64,000 nucleotides of DNA from assembly GCF_044628455.1 (NCBI RefSeq), contig NZ_JBIYZW010000001.1, positions 992,001-1,056,000 of the forward strand. Reading direction: 5' to 3'. Numbering within the stretch: position 1 is the stretch's first letter; each line of letters opens with the position of its first letter. The notes under the pieces are model-generated. The model had not been told where the DNA came from. It made no database searches and worked only from the letters and a program-made list of their open reading frames with translations. Shown piece after piece: positions 1 to 8,279 of this stretch. The DNA comes from Solirubrum sp044628455 (lineage in GTDB: Bacteria; Bacteroidota; Bacteroidia; Cytophagales; Hymenobacteraceae). Position numbers and translations under genes: made by a program.

Positions 1-1
1 C

Positions 2-55
2 GAAATCCTGGCCGCCAAAAACCAGGTGACGCAGTGGAAAGCCTCCAACCGCTAG
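2..55 (+). CDS. C-terminal end of a gene cut by the window edge
   Basis: An open frame enters from the left edge and ends at TAG 53-55, giving 17 visible residues that end in KASNR. A terminator-like hairpin follows about 27 bases later, which supports a genuine gene end. The fragment is too short to assign a family. Confidence 0.45.
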   Translation, partial: EILAAKNQVTQWKASNR

Positions 56-81
56 GGTTAACCTGGCTGTTGAGAGAAGGG

Positions 82-114
82 GCGGTCCGTCGAAAGGCGG
101 GCCGTCTTTTTTTA
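82..114 (+). terminator. Rho-independent terminator
   Basis: Stem GCGGTCCG / CGGGCCGT (one G:T pair) is followed by seven T. It ends the gene entering from the left edge. Confidence 0.6.
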
Positions 115-160
115 TGGCCGGCGGTGGACTTACTCCTCCCCCGGCGCTGATCAGAACCGT

Positions 161-370
161 ACCCGGGCAGCTGTAAACCCCTGCGCCGGTCAATTAGAAC
201 CGCGCTCCGGAGTTGTAAAACCAAACTCCGGTGCTGTAAACCCGAACTCCGGAGCTGTAAAACCAAGCTCCGGTGCTGTCAAACCGTGCTCGGCTGCTGT
301 AAAACCCTACTCCGGTGCTGTAAAGCCACGCTCGGGTCAGTCAGAACCGCGCTCGGCAGCCGTAAAGGTC
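161..370. repeat. Array A: ten degenerate 21-bp units
   Basis: Ten consecutive units of exactly 21 bp can be laid end to end from 161. The core is close to CTCCGGnGCTGTAAAACC, with 50-90% agreement between units. There are no spacers, so it is not a CRISPR array. It fills most of the gap between the left-edge gene and the nuclease gene; I see nothing else in 115-584. Other arrays with the same 21-bp period but different sequence lie at 6552-6912, 25638-25904 and 57683-57913. Confidence 0.85.
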
Positions 371-584
371 TGCTGCCGTCGCGTATTGGCCTGCCGACGA
401 GCCGTTCCCGCGGGGGTAGGCCCTTCGGCTGCGCCGGACGCCAGATGAAGCCTGACAGTGAGCATCCAGCCGCGGGCCGCTTCGCTATTCCCCCCGAAGC
501 CTTTCAGCGAATCAACTCGGCAGGGAGCCAAAAGGCGGCTAACTTTGTTAGGCCCCGATACCAGACGCCTTAGCAGCCGCTCGC

Positions 585-2063
585 TTGTACGCCATCATCG
601 ACCTTGAAACCACCGGGGGCCAGCCCACGCAGGACCGCATCACCGAAATTGCCATCTTCATTCACGATGGCGAGCAGGTGGTCGACTCGTTTGCCACCCT
701 ACTCAACCCCGGTCGGCCCATTCCCTTCTACATCCAGCAGCTCACCGGCATTACCGACGAGATGGTGCGCGAGGCGCCGCACTTCCACGAGGTGGCCAAA
801 AAGGTGGTGCAGATGACCGAGGGCTGCGTGTTTGTGGCCCACAACGTGCGCTTCGACTACTCGTTTCTGAAAAAGGAGTTTGCCGACCTGGGCTATACCT
901 ACTCGCGCAAAACCCTGTGCACCGTGCGCCTGAGCCGCTCGCTGCTGCCGGGCCAGCCCAGCTACTCGCTCGGCAAGCTGTGCCAGAACATCGGCATTCC
1001 GCTCCAGAACCGCCACCGCGCCGCCGGCGACGCCGAGGCCACGGCCATTCTGTTCGACCGCCTGCTCAAGATCAGCCAGCAGGTGGAGGCACCGGGCTAC
1101 GAAGCCGCCGCGCCCGCGGCCAAGCTCGCGGCCGTGGATGCCGCTGCGCCCTCCGGCAACCGCGCCGCCAAGCAGCCATCGGCGCGTCGGGTAGCCGCCG
1201 TGCAGCAGGCCATCAAAACCGCGCTGCTGCCGCCCAACATCACCCCCGAGCTGGTGGCCTCGCTGCCCCAGGAAGCCGGCGTCTACTACTTCCACGACGC
1301 GCAGGGTGAGGTGATCTACGTGGGCAAGAGCATCAACATCTACAAGCGCATTCAGCAGCACTTCGCCATCGACTACAAGTCGCGCAAGTCGCTGGAGTTT
1401 AAGAACTCGATTTCCGACATCACCTGGGAGCTGACGGGCTCGGAACTGGTGGCGTTGCTGCATGAGTCGGCCGAAATCAAGCGCCTCAAGCCGGCCTACA
1501 ACCGCCAGCAGCGCCGCTCCATTTTCCCGGCCGGCATCTACCTGCGCGTGGATGAAAACGGCTACAAGCGCCTCTACTACGGCCGCGCCGACGCCAACAA
1601 CCAGGAAGTTCCCATCATCGCCCTGGCCAACCAGTTCAAGGCCAAAGGATTTCTCTACCACAAAGTAGCGCGCTTCCACCTCTGCCAGAAGCTCTGCGAC
1701 CTGTACAAAACCCCGGGCTCGTGCTTCGACTACCAGGTGCACCGCTGCAAAGGTGCCTGCGTGGGCCAGGAGCCGGCCGAGGAGTACAACAAGCGCGTGG
1801 ATGAGGCCGTGGAAAGCATTACCTACGAGCACCAGACCTTCGTCATCATCGGCGCCGGGCGCCGGGCGGGCGAGCGGTCGGTGGTGGTGGTGGAGCACGG
1901 CCGCTACCTGGGCTTCGGCTACCTCGACGAAACCTTCACCGCCCGCCGCTTCGACGCCTTCAAGGACGTCATCAAGTCGCAGGTCGACAACAAGGACGTG
2001 CAGCAGATCATCCGTCAATACCTGCGCACCAAGCACAAGGACAAGGTGAAGGTGTTTGCGTGA
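585..2063 (+). CDS. DEDDh exonuclease fused to GIY-YIG (UvrC-like) nuclease domain
   Basis: This 492-residue protein joins two nuclease modules. Residues 1-165 are a DnaQ-type 3'-5' exonuclease: the ExoI motif has D6 and E8, ExoII has D91 (HNVRFD), ExoIII has H144 and D149. A low-complexity Ala-rich linker (about 170-215) leads to a GIY-YIG domain (GVYYF near 232, YVGKS 245-249, R255), as in the N-terminal half of UvrC and in Cho. The UvrC C-terminal endonuclease and the helix-hairpin-helix part are absent. The likely role is DNA repair: incision followed by 3' trimming. The start is a TTG, chosen because the ExoI strand begins at once; no ATG fits. The gene stands alone. The family assignment is firm, the exact substrate is not. 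Confidence 0.9.
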   Translation: MYAIIDLETTGGQPTQDRITEIAIFIHDGEQVVDSFATLLNPGRPIPFYIQQLTGITDEMVREAPHFHEVAKKVVQMTEGCVFVAHNVRFDYSFLKKEFADLGYTYSRKTLCTVRLSRSLLPGQPSYSLGKLCQNIGIPLQNRHRAAGDAEATAILFDRLLKISQQVEAPGYEAAAPAAKLAAVDAAAPSGNRAAKQPSARRVAAVQQAIKTALLPPNITPELVASLPQEAGVYYFHDAQGEVIYVGKSINIYKRIQQHFAIDYKSRKSLEFKNSISDITWELTGSELVALLHESAEIKRLKPAYNRQQRRSIFPAGIYLRVDENGYKRLYYGRADANNQEVPIIALANQFKAKGFLYHKVARFHLCQKLCDLYKTPGSCFDYQVHRCKGACVGQEPAEEYNKRVDEAVESITYEHQTFVIIGAGRRAGERSVVVVEHGRYLGFGYLDETFTARRFDAFKDVIKSQVDNKDVQQIIRQYLRTKHKDKVKVFA

Positions 2064-2174
2064 TGTGGTGAGATGGTGAGTTGCCATTCCGGCGGCCCCT
2101 GCGTGCGCCAGTAGCACGGCGGCGCGCCATTTGAACGGCAAACTCACCAGTTCACTACTTCACCATTTCACCGC
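2062..2174. repeat. Inverted pair of degenerate 8-bp arrays behind a stop codon
   Basis: Three units of about 8 bp (type GAGATGGT) start on the nuclease stop codon at 2062-2085. Four units of the reverse complement type (TTCACCAT) lie at 2138-2174. The inner parts pair as TGGTGAGTT(T)GCC. The spacer is about 50 bp. It could fold into a large hairpin. Confidence 0.6.
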
Positions 2175-2204
2175 CCGGGCAACCTCGCGGGGGTGGGCTC
2201 CGAG

Positions 2205-2249
2205 TGAGGGGGCAGCGGCGGCTCCGATGGGGCCGCCGCTGCCCCCTCA
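2205..2249. promoter_or_regulatory. Strong hairpin just upstream of the MbnP gene
   Basis: Perfect 18-bp inverted repeat (arms 2205-2222 and 2232-2249); further pairing in the loop makes it about 21 bp. The start codon follows 18 bases later. There is no T run, so a simple terminator is unlikely. It may control access to the start codon or be a mobile palindrome. Confidence 0.6.
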
Positions 2250-2267
2250 CCTGTTGCTGCTGCGCCC

Positions 2268-3044
2268 ATGATTCGCCCGCTGCTTTTTCGCTCGTTGCTA
2301 CTGCTAGCCAGCAGCGCCCTGGTTTCGGCCTGCCACGATGAGGGCTCGGCGCCGGAGCCCGAGCCGGCGCCCGGCCGGTTCAATCTGCACTTCGACCATG
2401 TGGCCGGCGGCAGCCCGCTGGTGCTCAACACCGGCGAGTACACCACCGGGCAGGGCGAAACCTTTCGCGTGTCGGACCTGCGCTACTACGTGAGCAACCT
2501 GCACCTGACGCGGGCCGACGGCAGCACCTGGGTCGAGCCCAACAGCTACCGCCTGATTGCGCACGGCCAGGCCACCGCGCAGCACGCCACGGTGCAGGGC
2601 GTTCCCGCGGGCGAGTACACGGCCATTTCGTTTCTGATTGGCGTCGACAGCCTGCGTAACACCGCCGGGGCCCAGACCGGCGCCCTCGACCCTTCGCACA
2701 ACATGTTCTGGGACTGGAACCAGGGCTACGTGTTCTTTCGCCTCGTGGGCTCGTCGCCGCAGGCGCCCGGGCAGGCGCTGGGCTACGACGTGGCCGGCTT
2801 CCGCCACCCCTTCAACACCCTGCGCACGGTGCGCCTGACCCTGCCCGGGGGCGCGGCCCTGCGCATCCGGGCCGACAACGCTCCGGAGGTGCACATTAAG
2901 GCCGACGTGCTCAGGCTATTCGATGGCCCCCACCCCATCCGCCTTGCTCAAACCTACTTCGTGGCCGGCGGGGCCGACGCCATGAAGCTGGCCGACAACT
3001 ACGCCGCGGGCATGTTCCGCATCGACCACGTGCACGGCAACTAA
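2268..3044 (+). CDS. MbnP-like (copper-binding family) lipoprotein
   Basis: 258 residues with a lipoprotein signal (lipobox ending at Cys 22, LVSAC), so anchored in the outer or inner membrane. The mature part matches the MbnP family: an opening FNLHFDHV strand, then SDLRYYVSNLHL, a WVEPNSY segment and the FWDWNQGYVFF motif rich in Trp, Asn and aromatic residues. MbnP proteins bind copper next to MbnH/MauG-type peroxidases in methanobactin producers; in Bacteroidota they occur widely without methanobactin, and no such partner is visible here. The GC-rich hairpin at 2205-2249 lies directly upstream. It converges with the gene at 3079-4728. Confidence 0.88.
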   Translation: MIRPLLFRSLLLLASSALVSACHDEGSAPEPEPAPGRFNLHFDHVAGGSPLVLNTGEYTTGQGETFRVSDLRYYVSNLHLTRADGSTWVEPNSYRLIAHGQATAQHATVQGVPAGEYTAISFLIGVDSLRNTAGAQTGALDPSHNMFWDWNQGYVFFRLVGSSPQAPGQALGYDVAGFRHPFNTLRTVRLTLPGGAALRIRADNAPEVHIKADVLRLFDGPHPIRLAQTYFVAGGADAMKLADNYAAGMFRIDHVHGN

Positions 3045-3078
3045 GCGGCCGCGCAAAGCAAAGGTTTCGCGCACCACC

Positions 3079-4728
3079 TCAATACAGCCGGTGGCGCAGC
3101 AGCCAGCCGGCGGCGTCGTACTCGTTGGCGCGGGGCTGGTAGCTTTCCACTTCCACGGCCTGCTTGTCGACCTTCAGCACATTGCCGTCGCCCGAGTCGA
3201 AGACCCGCACGCGGGCCCGGAAGCCGCTACCAGCCGAGTCGGGCTGGTGAATCAAATCCTGGCCCTGGCCGTCGTAAAGGTCGATGCGGATGCGGCGGTC
3301 GGGGCTGCCGATGAGGTCGAACCGGTCGTTGCCGCCCAGGCCAAACAGCTTGATCGAGCCGGTCTGGCGGGCGTCGAACACCCGCTCGCCCACCAGGCGC
3401 GCTGCTCCGCCTTTACCCAAAGCCAGGACCCGCACCCGCACTTTCCAGTCGCCCACGGCCTCCACCACGAAGTGCTCGGGCCCATCGGTGCCGGGAATTT
3501 CCACGTCGCGGGCCAGCTGGCGGTAAAACTCCTCGGCCACCCGCGGCAGCTGCTCGCGCCGGCTGATGAGCTTCTGCCGGAATTCCTCGCCCGACAGCGC
3601 GTAAATCGGCGGCGGCCACAAGCCCACGGCCTGGCCAATCACGTCGTCGCTCAGGCGCCGGCGCAGCGAGTCGGCCACCTGGCGAAAGTCCTGCTCGCTC
3701 AAGTACACCAGCAGGGACTTGTCCATGGGCCGGGCGGCGCGGTTGAGGCCCTCCACGTCGTGCAGGCGAATCTCGCGGGTGAAGGTCTGGTAGTTGGTTT
3801 TCACGAAGCTGATGAGCCGGGTGAGCACGCCGTCGTCGAACTTGAAAAAGGCGTGGTCCCGGTCGCGGGGAATGGCCCGGTACACCACCGACGAGTCGGG
3901 GGCGGCAAACCGGGCCCAGCGCCACTGGTCCTCGCGCCGGCTCCAGTCGCCCAGCCACATGTCGAACAGGCGGCTGCGCAAATACTGGCGGGCATCCACG
4001 CGGTGGCGGCTGTCCTGCACCAAGCGGCCGAATACCACGCGCGAGCTGACCACCTGCGCCGAGCGGCCGAAGCTTTCCACCATGCGCTGGTCGCCCTCGG
4101 GCCGCTCTTCAAACAAGTAAAGCTGGTTGGCAAAGGCAGCGCGGTACTCGCCCAGGCCGGGGTCGTCGCCCAGGTACACCAGCCGGGGGTTGGTGTGGTA
4201 CACGCCGGCCGCGGCCGCCAGCGGCGGCACGATGTAGGCGCCGTAGGGGTGAATCACGCTGGTCTGGTCCTTCATCAGCCGGCCAATGAGCCCCCCGCGC
4301 AGGCGCTCGGGCAGGGCCGCCGTGGGGTCTTTGTCGACGGAGCGCAGCACGAACTGCTGGCCATTGGCGGCCACCAGGCGCAGGTTCTTGGTCTGGAAGG
4401 AGCCGCCTTCGCGCACGGGCGTGAGGCCGCCCGGCACGGCCGTGGCCAGGTTGAACACCGGGGCGCTGATGGGGGTGGCCCACTCGTCGCGGTAGTGGAA
4501 GCCCCAGAACAGCCGGTGCAGCCAGCCGCGCCGGTACTGCGGCCCGGCGGCCTGCTGCACCACCGAGTCGGGCCCGATGGCCAGGGGGGCACGGGCGGGC
4601 GGCGCGGCGGCGGCGGGCGCGCCCAGCAGCCCTAGCAGGACTAGCAGCACGCTCGTGGGAGTAGGAAACAACAGCAAAGCAGGGTGGTTACGGGGTGCGG
4701 CAGGACCGGCGGGGCGCTTGCCTGCCAC
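3079..4728 (-). CDS. Secreted protein, paralogue of 4854-6446, altered kinase-like motif
   Basis: 549 residues. A hydrophobic stretch near residues 18-42 ending in Ala residues looks like a signal peptide; the N-terminal extension before it is long, so an internal TTG start near residue 18 is possible. The rest aligns along its whole length with the divergent gene at 4854-6446: shared blocks are YRRG.LHR, ATPISAPV, LR..DKDP, NP(R)L, LWLGDW, RDRD..F.FDDG and a C-terminal GND/GDKDRF segment. In the paralogue LGDWDRH resembles the catalytic loop of atypical (Fam20/CotH-like) kinases; here the loop reads LGDWSRR, so the presumed catalytic Asp is lost. In larger Bacteroidota proteins this region sits beside metallophosphatase and barrel domains, which are missing here. 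Function unknown. Confidence 0.8.
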   Translation of the reverse strand: MAGKRPAGPAAPRNHPALLLFPTPTSVLLVLLGLLGAPAAAAPPARAPLAIGPDSVVQQAAGPQYRRGWLHRLFWGFHYRDEWATPISAPVFNLATAVPGGLTPVREGGSFQTKNLRLVAANGQQFVLRSVDKDPTAALPERLRGGLIGRLMKDQTSVIHPYGAYIVPPLAAAAGVYHTNPRLVYLGDDPGLGEYRAAFANQLYLFEERPEGDQRMVESFGRSAQVVSSRVVFGRLVQDSRHRVDARQYLRSRLFDMWLGDWSRREDQWRWARFAAPDSSVVYRAIPRDRDHAFFKFDDGVLTRLISFVKTNYQTFTREIRLHDVEGLNRAARPMDKSLLVYLSEQDFRQVADSLRRRLSDDVIGQAVGLWPPPIYALSGEEFRQKLISRREQLPRVAEEFYRQLARDVEIPGTDGPEHFVVEAVGDWKVRVRVLALGKGGAARLVGERVFDARQTGSIKLFGLGGNDRFDLIGSPDRRIRIDLYDGQGQDLIHQPDSAGSGFRARVRVFDSGDGNVLKVDKQAVEVESYQPRANEYDAAGWLLRHRLY

Positions 4729-4853
4729 CGGCCCGCTGGGTTATACCCCCGGCAAGGGTCCACGGTTTTGTCGGAAGCCGGGTAGCCTTTCGCCGCAGCC
4801 CTGCGTTCAAGGAGTCAACAAGCTCATCCGTGCCCAACCTTTCCTCCCTCCGC

Positions 4854-6446
4854 ATGACGCGCTGCCTGCCCGGCCTGGGGCTGCTGCTGGCCCTGCTCGC
4901 CACCCCGGGCTGCGCCCGCCGCACCTTCTTTCAACCCGATGCCCGCGTGGAGGCCGCTCCCCTGCCGGCCGCAACCGACACGGTGCGCGCCACCGCCGGC
5001 CGCCACTACCAGCGCGGCGTGCTGCACCGGGCCTTGTTTGGCACCCACTACCGCCGGGTGTGGGCCACGCCCATCAGCGCCCCGGTGCTGCGCCTGCCCA
5101 CGGCCGAGCCGGGCGGCCTGCAGCCCGGCAAAATCGGGGGCGGCTTCCAAACCACCAGCATGACGGTGAAGGCTGCCGACGGCCGCGAGTTTGCCCTGCG
5201 CACCCTCGATAAGGACCCCTACAAAACCCTGCCCAAGGTGATGCGCAATACCTTTCTGCTGAACTGGGTGCGCGACGTGACCTCGGCCGGCAACCCCTAC
5301 GCCGCCTTCGTGGTGCCGCCGCTGGCCGAGGCCGCCGACGTGGCCCACACCAGCCCCCGCCTGTACTACGTGCGCCCCGACGAAAGCGGCCTGGGTGAAG
5401 CCTCCGAGCGGTTTCGGGGCAAGCTGGTGATGCTCGAAAGCAAGCTGGAAGGCGAAAAGCTGCGCCGCCCCGACGGCAGCACCTACGCGGCCGTGGAAAG
5501 CGACGACCTGCTCGAGCACCTCTACGCCGCGCCCGGCGCCCGCGTCGACCAGCCCCAGCTGCTGCGCGCCCGCCTGCTCGACCTCTGGCTGGGCGACTGG
5601 GACCGGCACGAGGGCCAGTGGAACTGGGAGCTGCGCGGCAGCAACCCCACCCGCTACGTGGCCCTGCCCAAAGACCGCGACCAGGTGTTCTTTCGCTTCG
5701 ACGACGGGCTGCTGCCCTGGCTGGGCAGCCGCTTCGTGAAGAAGTTCCGCACCTTCGGCCCGCGCTACCAAAGCATCGAGGGCTACACCCGCAACGCCCG
5801 CTTTCTGGACCAGCGCACCCTCAACGAGCTCACCCGCCCCCAGGTACTGGCCGAAGCGCGCCGCCTGCAGCAGGTCCTCAGCGACGAAGCCATTGAGCGC
5901 GGCCTGCGCCGCCTGCCGCCCGAAGTCTACCGCATCGAAGGCCCGCGCCTGGCCGCCGCCCTGCGCCGCCGCCGCGAGGCCCTGCCCGAAGCGGCCGAGA
6001 AATTCTACCGCCTGCTGGCCCGCGAGGTAACCGTGCCCGGCACCGATAAGGAAGAATGGTTTGTGGTGGACCGCCAGAGCGACACAGCTACGGTGGTATC
6101 GGTATATGCCCTGACCGAAGACGCCGAGAAGCCCGACGAAAGCCGCCTGCTCTACCGCCGCTCGTTTCACCCCCGCGACACCCGCCGCGTGCTGCTGCAC
6201 GGCCTGGGCGACAAGGACCGCTTTGAGCTGCGCGGCCGGGTGCGCCGCTCCCCGCGCATCGACATCTACGGCGGCCCCCACGACGACACCGTGCAGGATT
6301 CGTCGCGGGTGGCGGGCTGGGGCAAGAAAACCCGCTTCTACGACACCGTGCGCAACAACACCTACGAGCCCGGCCCCGAAACCCGCGACCGGCGCACGCG
6401 CGGCGTCGAGTCCCACGCCTTCGACCGCGACGGATCGGGCCGCTGA
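4854..6446 (+). CDS. Lipoprotein with atypical kinase-like motif, paralogue of 3079-4728
   Basis: 530 residues from ATG 4854, chosen because it opens a clean lipoprotein signal (LATPGC, Cys 20); an open frame extends upstream to 4695 but would overlap the divergent gene. Residues 50-530 are collinear with the protein of 3079-4728. It keeps LGDWDRH (247-252) and PKDRDQ (272-277), spaced like the catalytic and metal-binding segments of Fam20/CotH-type kinases; this comparison is an inference from motif shape only. The C-terminal third has a GDKDRF block and a Tyr/Gly-rich DIYGGPHDD segment. The two paralogues are transcribed away from each other from a shared 125-bp region. Function unknown; probably works at the cell surface. 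Confidence 0.82.
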   Translation: MTRCLPGLGLLLALLATPGCARRTFFQPDARVEAAPLPAATDTVRATAGRHYQRGVLHRALFGTHYRRVWATPISAPVLRLPTAEPGGLQPGKIGGGFQTTSMTVKAADGREFALRTLDKDPYKTLPKVMRNTFLLNWVRDVTSAGNPYAAFVVPPLAEAADVAHTSPRLYYVRPDESGLGEASERFRGKLVMLESKLEGEKLRRPDGSTYAAVESDDLLEHLYAAPGARVDQPQLLRARLLDLWLGDWDRHEGQWNWELRGSNPTRYVALPKDRDQVFFRFDDGLLPWLGSRFVKKFRTFGPRYQSIEGYTRNARFLDQRTLNELTRPQVLAEARRLQQVLSDEAIERGLRRLPPEVYRIEGPRLAAALRRRREALPEAAEKFYRLLAREVTVPGTDKEEWFVVDRQSDTATVVSVYALTEDAEKPDESRLLYRRSFHPRDTRRVLLHGLGDKDRFELRGRVRRSPRIDIYGGPHDDTVQDSSRVAGWGKKTRFYDTVRNNTYEPGPETRDRRTRGVESHAFDRDGSGR

Positions 6447-6485
6447 GCCCCGCTCCGCTCCTGCCTCCCAACGCTCCGGGTACGA

Positions 6486-6530
6486 CGCCCCGGCGGATAG
6501 CAGCCCCTGCTACCGCCGGGGCGCTTCGTT
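6486..6530 (+). terminator. Terminator after the lipoprotein gene
   Basis: Stem CGCCCCGGCGG(a)TAGCAG / CTGCTACCGCCGGGGCG with a short loop, followed by a weak T run (CTTCGTTT). Confidence 0.6.
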
Positions 6531-6551
6531 TAGGCCCTAAGCCCCGGATTC

Positions 6552-6719
6552 AGCAACCAAAGCTCCATCTATAGCAACCGAAGAGCCATTCATAACAACC
6601 AAAGCTCTATCCATAGAACCCGAAGCTCCGTCGATAGCAACCGAAGAGGTATCTATACCAACCGAAGCTCCATCCATACCGACCGAAGAGCCATCTATAG
6701 GACCCGAAGCTCCATCTAT
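6552..6719 (-). repeat. Array B1: eight degenerate 21-bp units
   Basis: Eight units of exactly 21 bp without spacers, core on the + strand AnCAACCGAAGCTCCATCTAT. Every second or third unit carries GAAGAGCC in place of GAAGCTCC. Read on the - strand the core is ATAGATGGAGCTTCGGTnGnT, which matches array B2 on the + strand. Confidence 0.88.
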
Positions 6720-6744
6720 AGGATTTTTTCCTTCTTAGGTTAGT

Positions 6745-6912
6745 ATAGATGCTGCTTCGGCCGTGGTTGGGGCCGCTTGGGTTGGTGGTGCGGCGGCTTT
6801 GGGCGCTATCGGTGCTGCTTCGGGGAGGATAGCTGCCTTATCGGGAAATACCGATGCCGCTTGGGGAGCTGGCGGTGCTACTTCGGCAGATGCTTGCGGG
6901 ACCTGGCCAGTA
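6745..6912 (+). repeat. Array B2: eight degenerate 21-bp units, inverted relative to B1
   Basis: Eight 21-bp units, core ATnGaTGCTGCTTCGGnnGnT. It is 25 bp from B1, has the same number of units and points the other way, so 6552-6912 forms one large imperfect inverted structure. Units fade out between 6913 and about 7000; I see no gene in 6913-7154. Confidence 0.82.
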
Positions 6913-7154
6913 GCGGCTGCCGGTCGAGGGTTGCAGTAGCCTCGTCGGCAGCTAGCGGAGCCACTTGGCATGGGTATTCCGAAGCCTGAGCCGGGGTGGC
7001 GCGGCCCGCGGGACCAGCCGTTGGAACGCCGAACCGCCGCCCAGGGCCGCGAACTGCGCGTTCGGGGCCTCGGGCGGCGGCTGGGGTATCGCGGCGTACC
7101 AAGCGAGCGGCTTTGAGCAGCCTTCCTGGCCCGGCGGGCGGGTTGGCGGGTGGT

Positions 7155-8279
7155 TTATTTATCCACCGAATCGAGCATTTCCAGCACCAGGTGTTCGGTG
7201 GGCGTGAGCAGGTCGTCTTCGGCGGGGTCGGCGTCGTGGCGGCGCAGGTAGTCGATGAGTTTGTCGGAGTTGAACAGCTTCACCACCTGGGGGTGAATGT
7301 AGTATTTGCTGCACACGGTGGGCGTGTTGCCCAGGCCCGCGGCTACGTCTTTCACGGCTTTCTTGAGCACCTTCTCCTTGGGCAGCTCGGGCTCCTGGTG
7401 CAGGATGCTTTCGAGGCACTCCACCATTTTGACGGTGCCGCCCCAGGTGCGGAAATCCTTGGCTGAGAGGGCAATGCCGGCGGCCTCGCGCAGGTACTCG
7501 TTCACGTCGCCCGACTCCAGCTCCTGGCGCTGGCCCTGGGCATCGTAGTACTGAAACAGGTGCTGGCCGGGTATTTCCTTGCACTTCTGCACCAGCCGGG
7601 CCAGCTTCCGGTCGCGCAGGGTCACATTGTGGGCCACGCCCTTCTTGCCCACGAAGCTCAGGCGCAGCTCGCTGCCCTCCACCTGCACGTGCCGGTCGCG
7701 CAGGGTGGTGAGGCCGTAGCTCTTGTTTTTCCTGGCGTACTCCTTGTTGCCCACCCGGATGAAGGATTGGTCCATGAGCGTGACCACGAGGGCCACCACC
7801 TTGGCTTTGTCGAGCTGGGGGCGCAGCAGGTCCTGCTGCAGGCGGCGGCGCAGCTCGGGGAGCTTCTGGCCGAAGGCGCGCAGGCGGCTGAACTTGGTGA
7901 GCGAGCGGGCCTGGTCCCAGAGCGGGTGGTAGATGTACTGCTTGCGGCCCTTCAGGTCGCGGCCCGTCACCTGCAGGTGGGCCTGGGGCGAGGCGGCAAT
8001 CCACACGTCGGACCAGGCGGGCGGAATCACGAAGCCCTGGATGCGGGCCAGGATTTTCTCGTCGCTAATCTTCTCGCCCTTGGCATCGACAAACACGAAG
8101 TGGCCGTTGCGCCCGGCCTTGCGCTGAATGCCGCCTCGCTGGGGGTCGGCCAGGTAGCGCAAACCGGCCAGCTCGGCCTGGCGGGCAGGGTCCTTGTAGA
8201 GCTCGTGCACGTCGGCCTCGAGGGGCGGCAGGTGTTTCTTCTTGACTTTGGGACGAACCGGGGCAGTGGTGGTGGGCAT
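7155..8279 (-). CDS. DNA topoisomerase IB
   Basis: 374 residues, the usual length for bacterial (poxvirus-type) topoisomerase IB, which nicks and reseals one strand to relax supercoils. Visible family blocks: IPPAW near residue 90, GRD.KGRKQYIYHP, RVGN..YA, SYGLTTLR, F.GK.G, DFRTWGGT, and near the C terminus SKYYIHP, whose second Tyr (about residue 327) is the expected nucleophile. The basic N-terminal tail (KVKKKH) is common in Bacteroidota copies. It is divergent from the M48 gene. Confidence 0.96.
   Translation of the reverse strand: MPTTTAPVRPKVKKKHLPPLEADVHELYKDPARQAELAGLRYLADPQRGGIQRKAGRNGHFVFVDAKGEKISDEKILARIQGFVIPPAWSDVWIAASPQAHLQVTGRDLKGRKQYIYHPLWDQARSLTKFSRLRAFGQKLPELRRRLQQDLLRPQLDKAKVVALVVTLMDQSFIRVGNKEYARKNKSYGLTTLRDRHVQVEGSELRLSFVGKKGVAHNVTLRDRKLARLVQKCKEIPGQHLFQYYDAQGQRQELESGDVNEYLREAAGIALSAKDFRTWGGTVKMVECLESILHQEPELPKEKVLKKAVKDVAAGLGNTPTVCSKYYIHPQVVKLFNSDKLIDYLRRHDADPAEDDLLTPTEHLVLEMLDSVDK

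Noticed and set aside
161..370. CRISPR array
   Set aside because: Units are contiguous, degenerate and 21 bp long with no unique spacers, and no cas gene is nearby. The same holds for 6552-6912, 25638-25904 and 57683-57913.
4695..4853. Longer N terminus of the lipoprotein gene 4854
   Set aside because: It would overlap the divergent gene's start and hide the lipoprotein signal; the ATG at 4854 is better.
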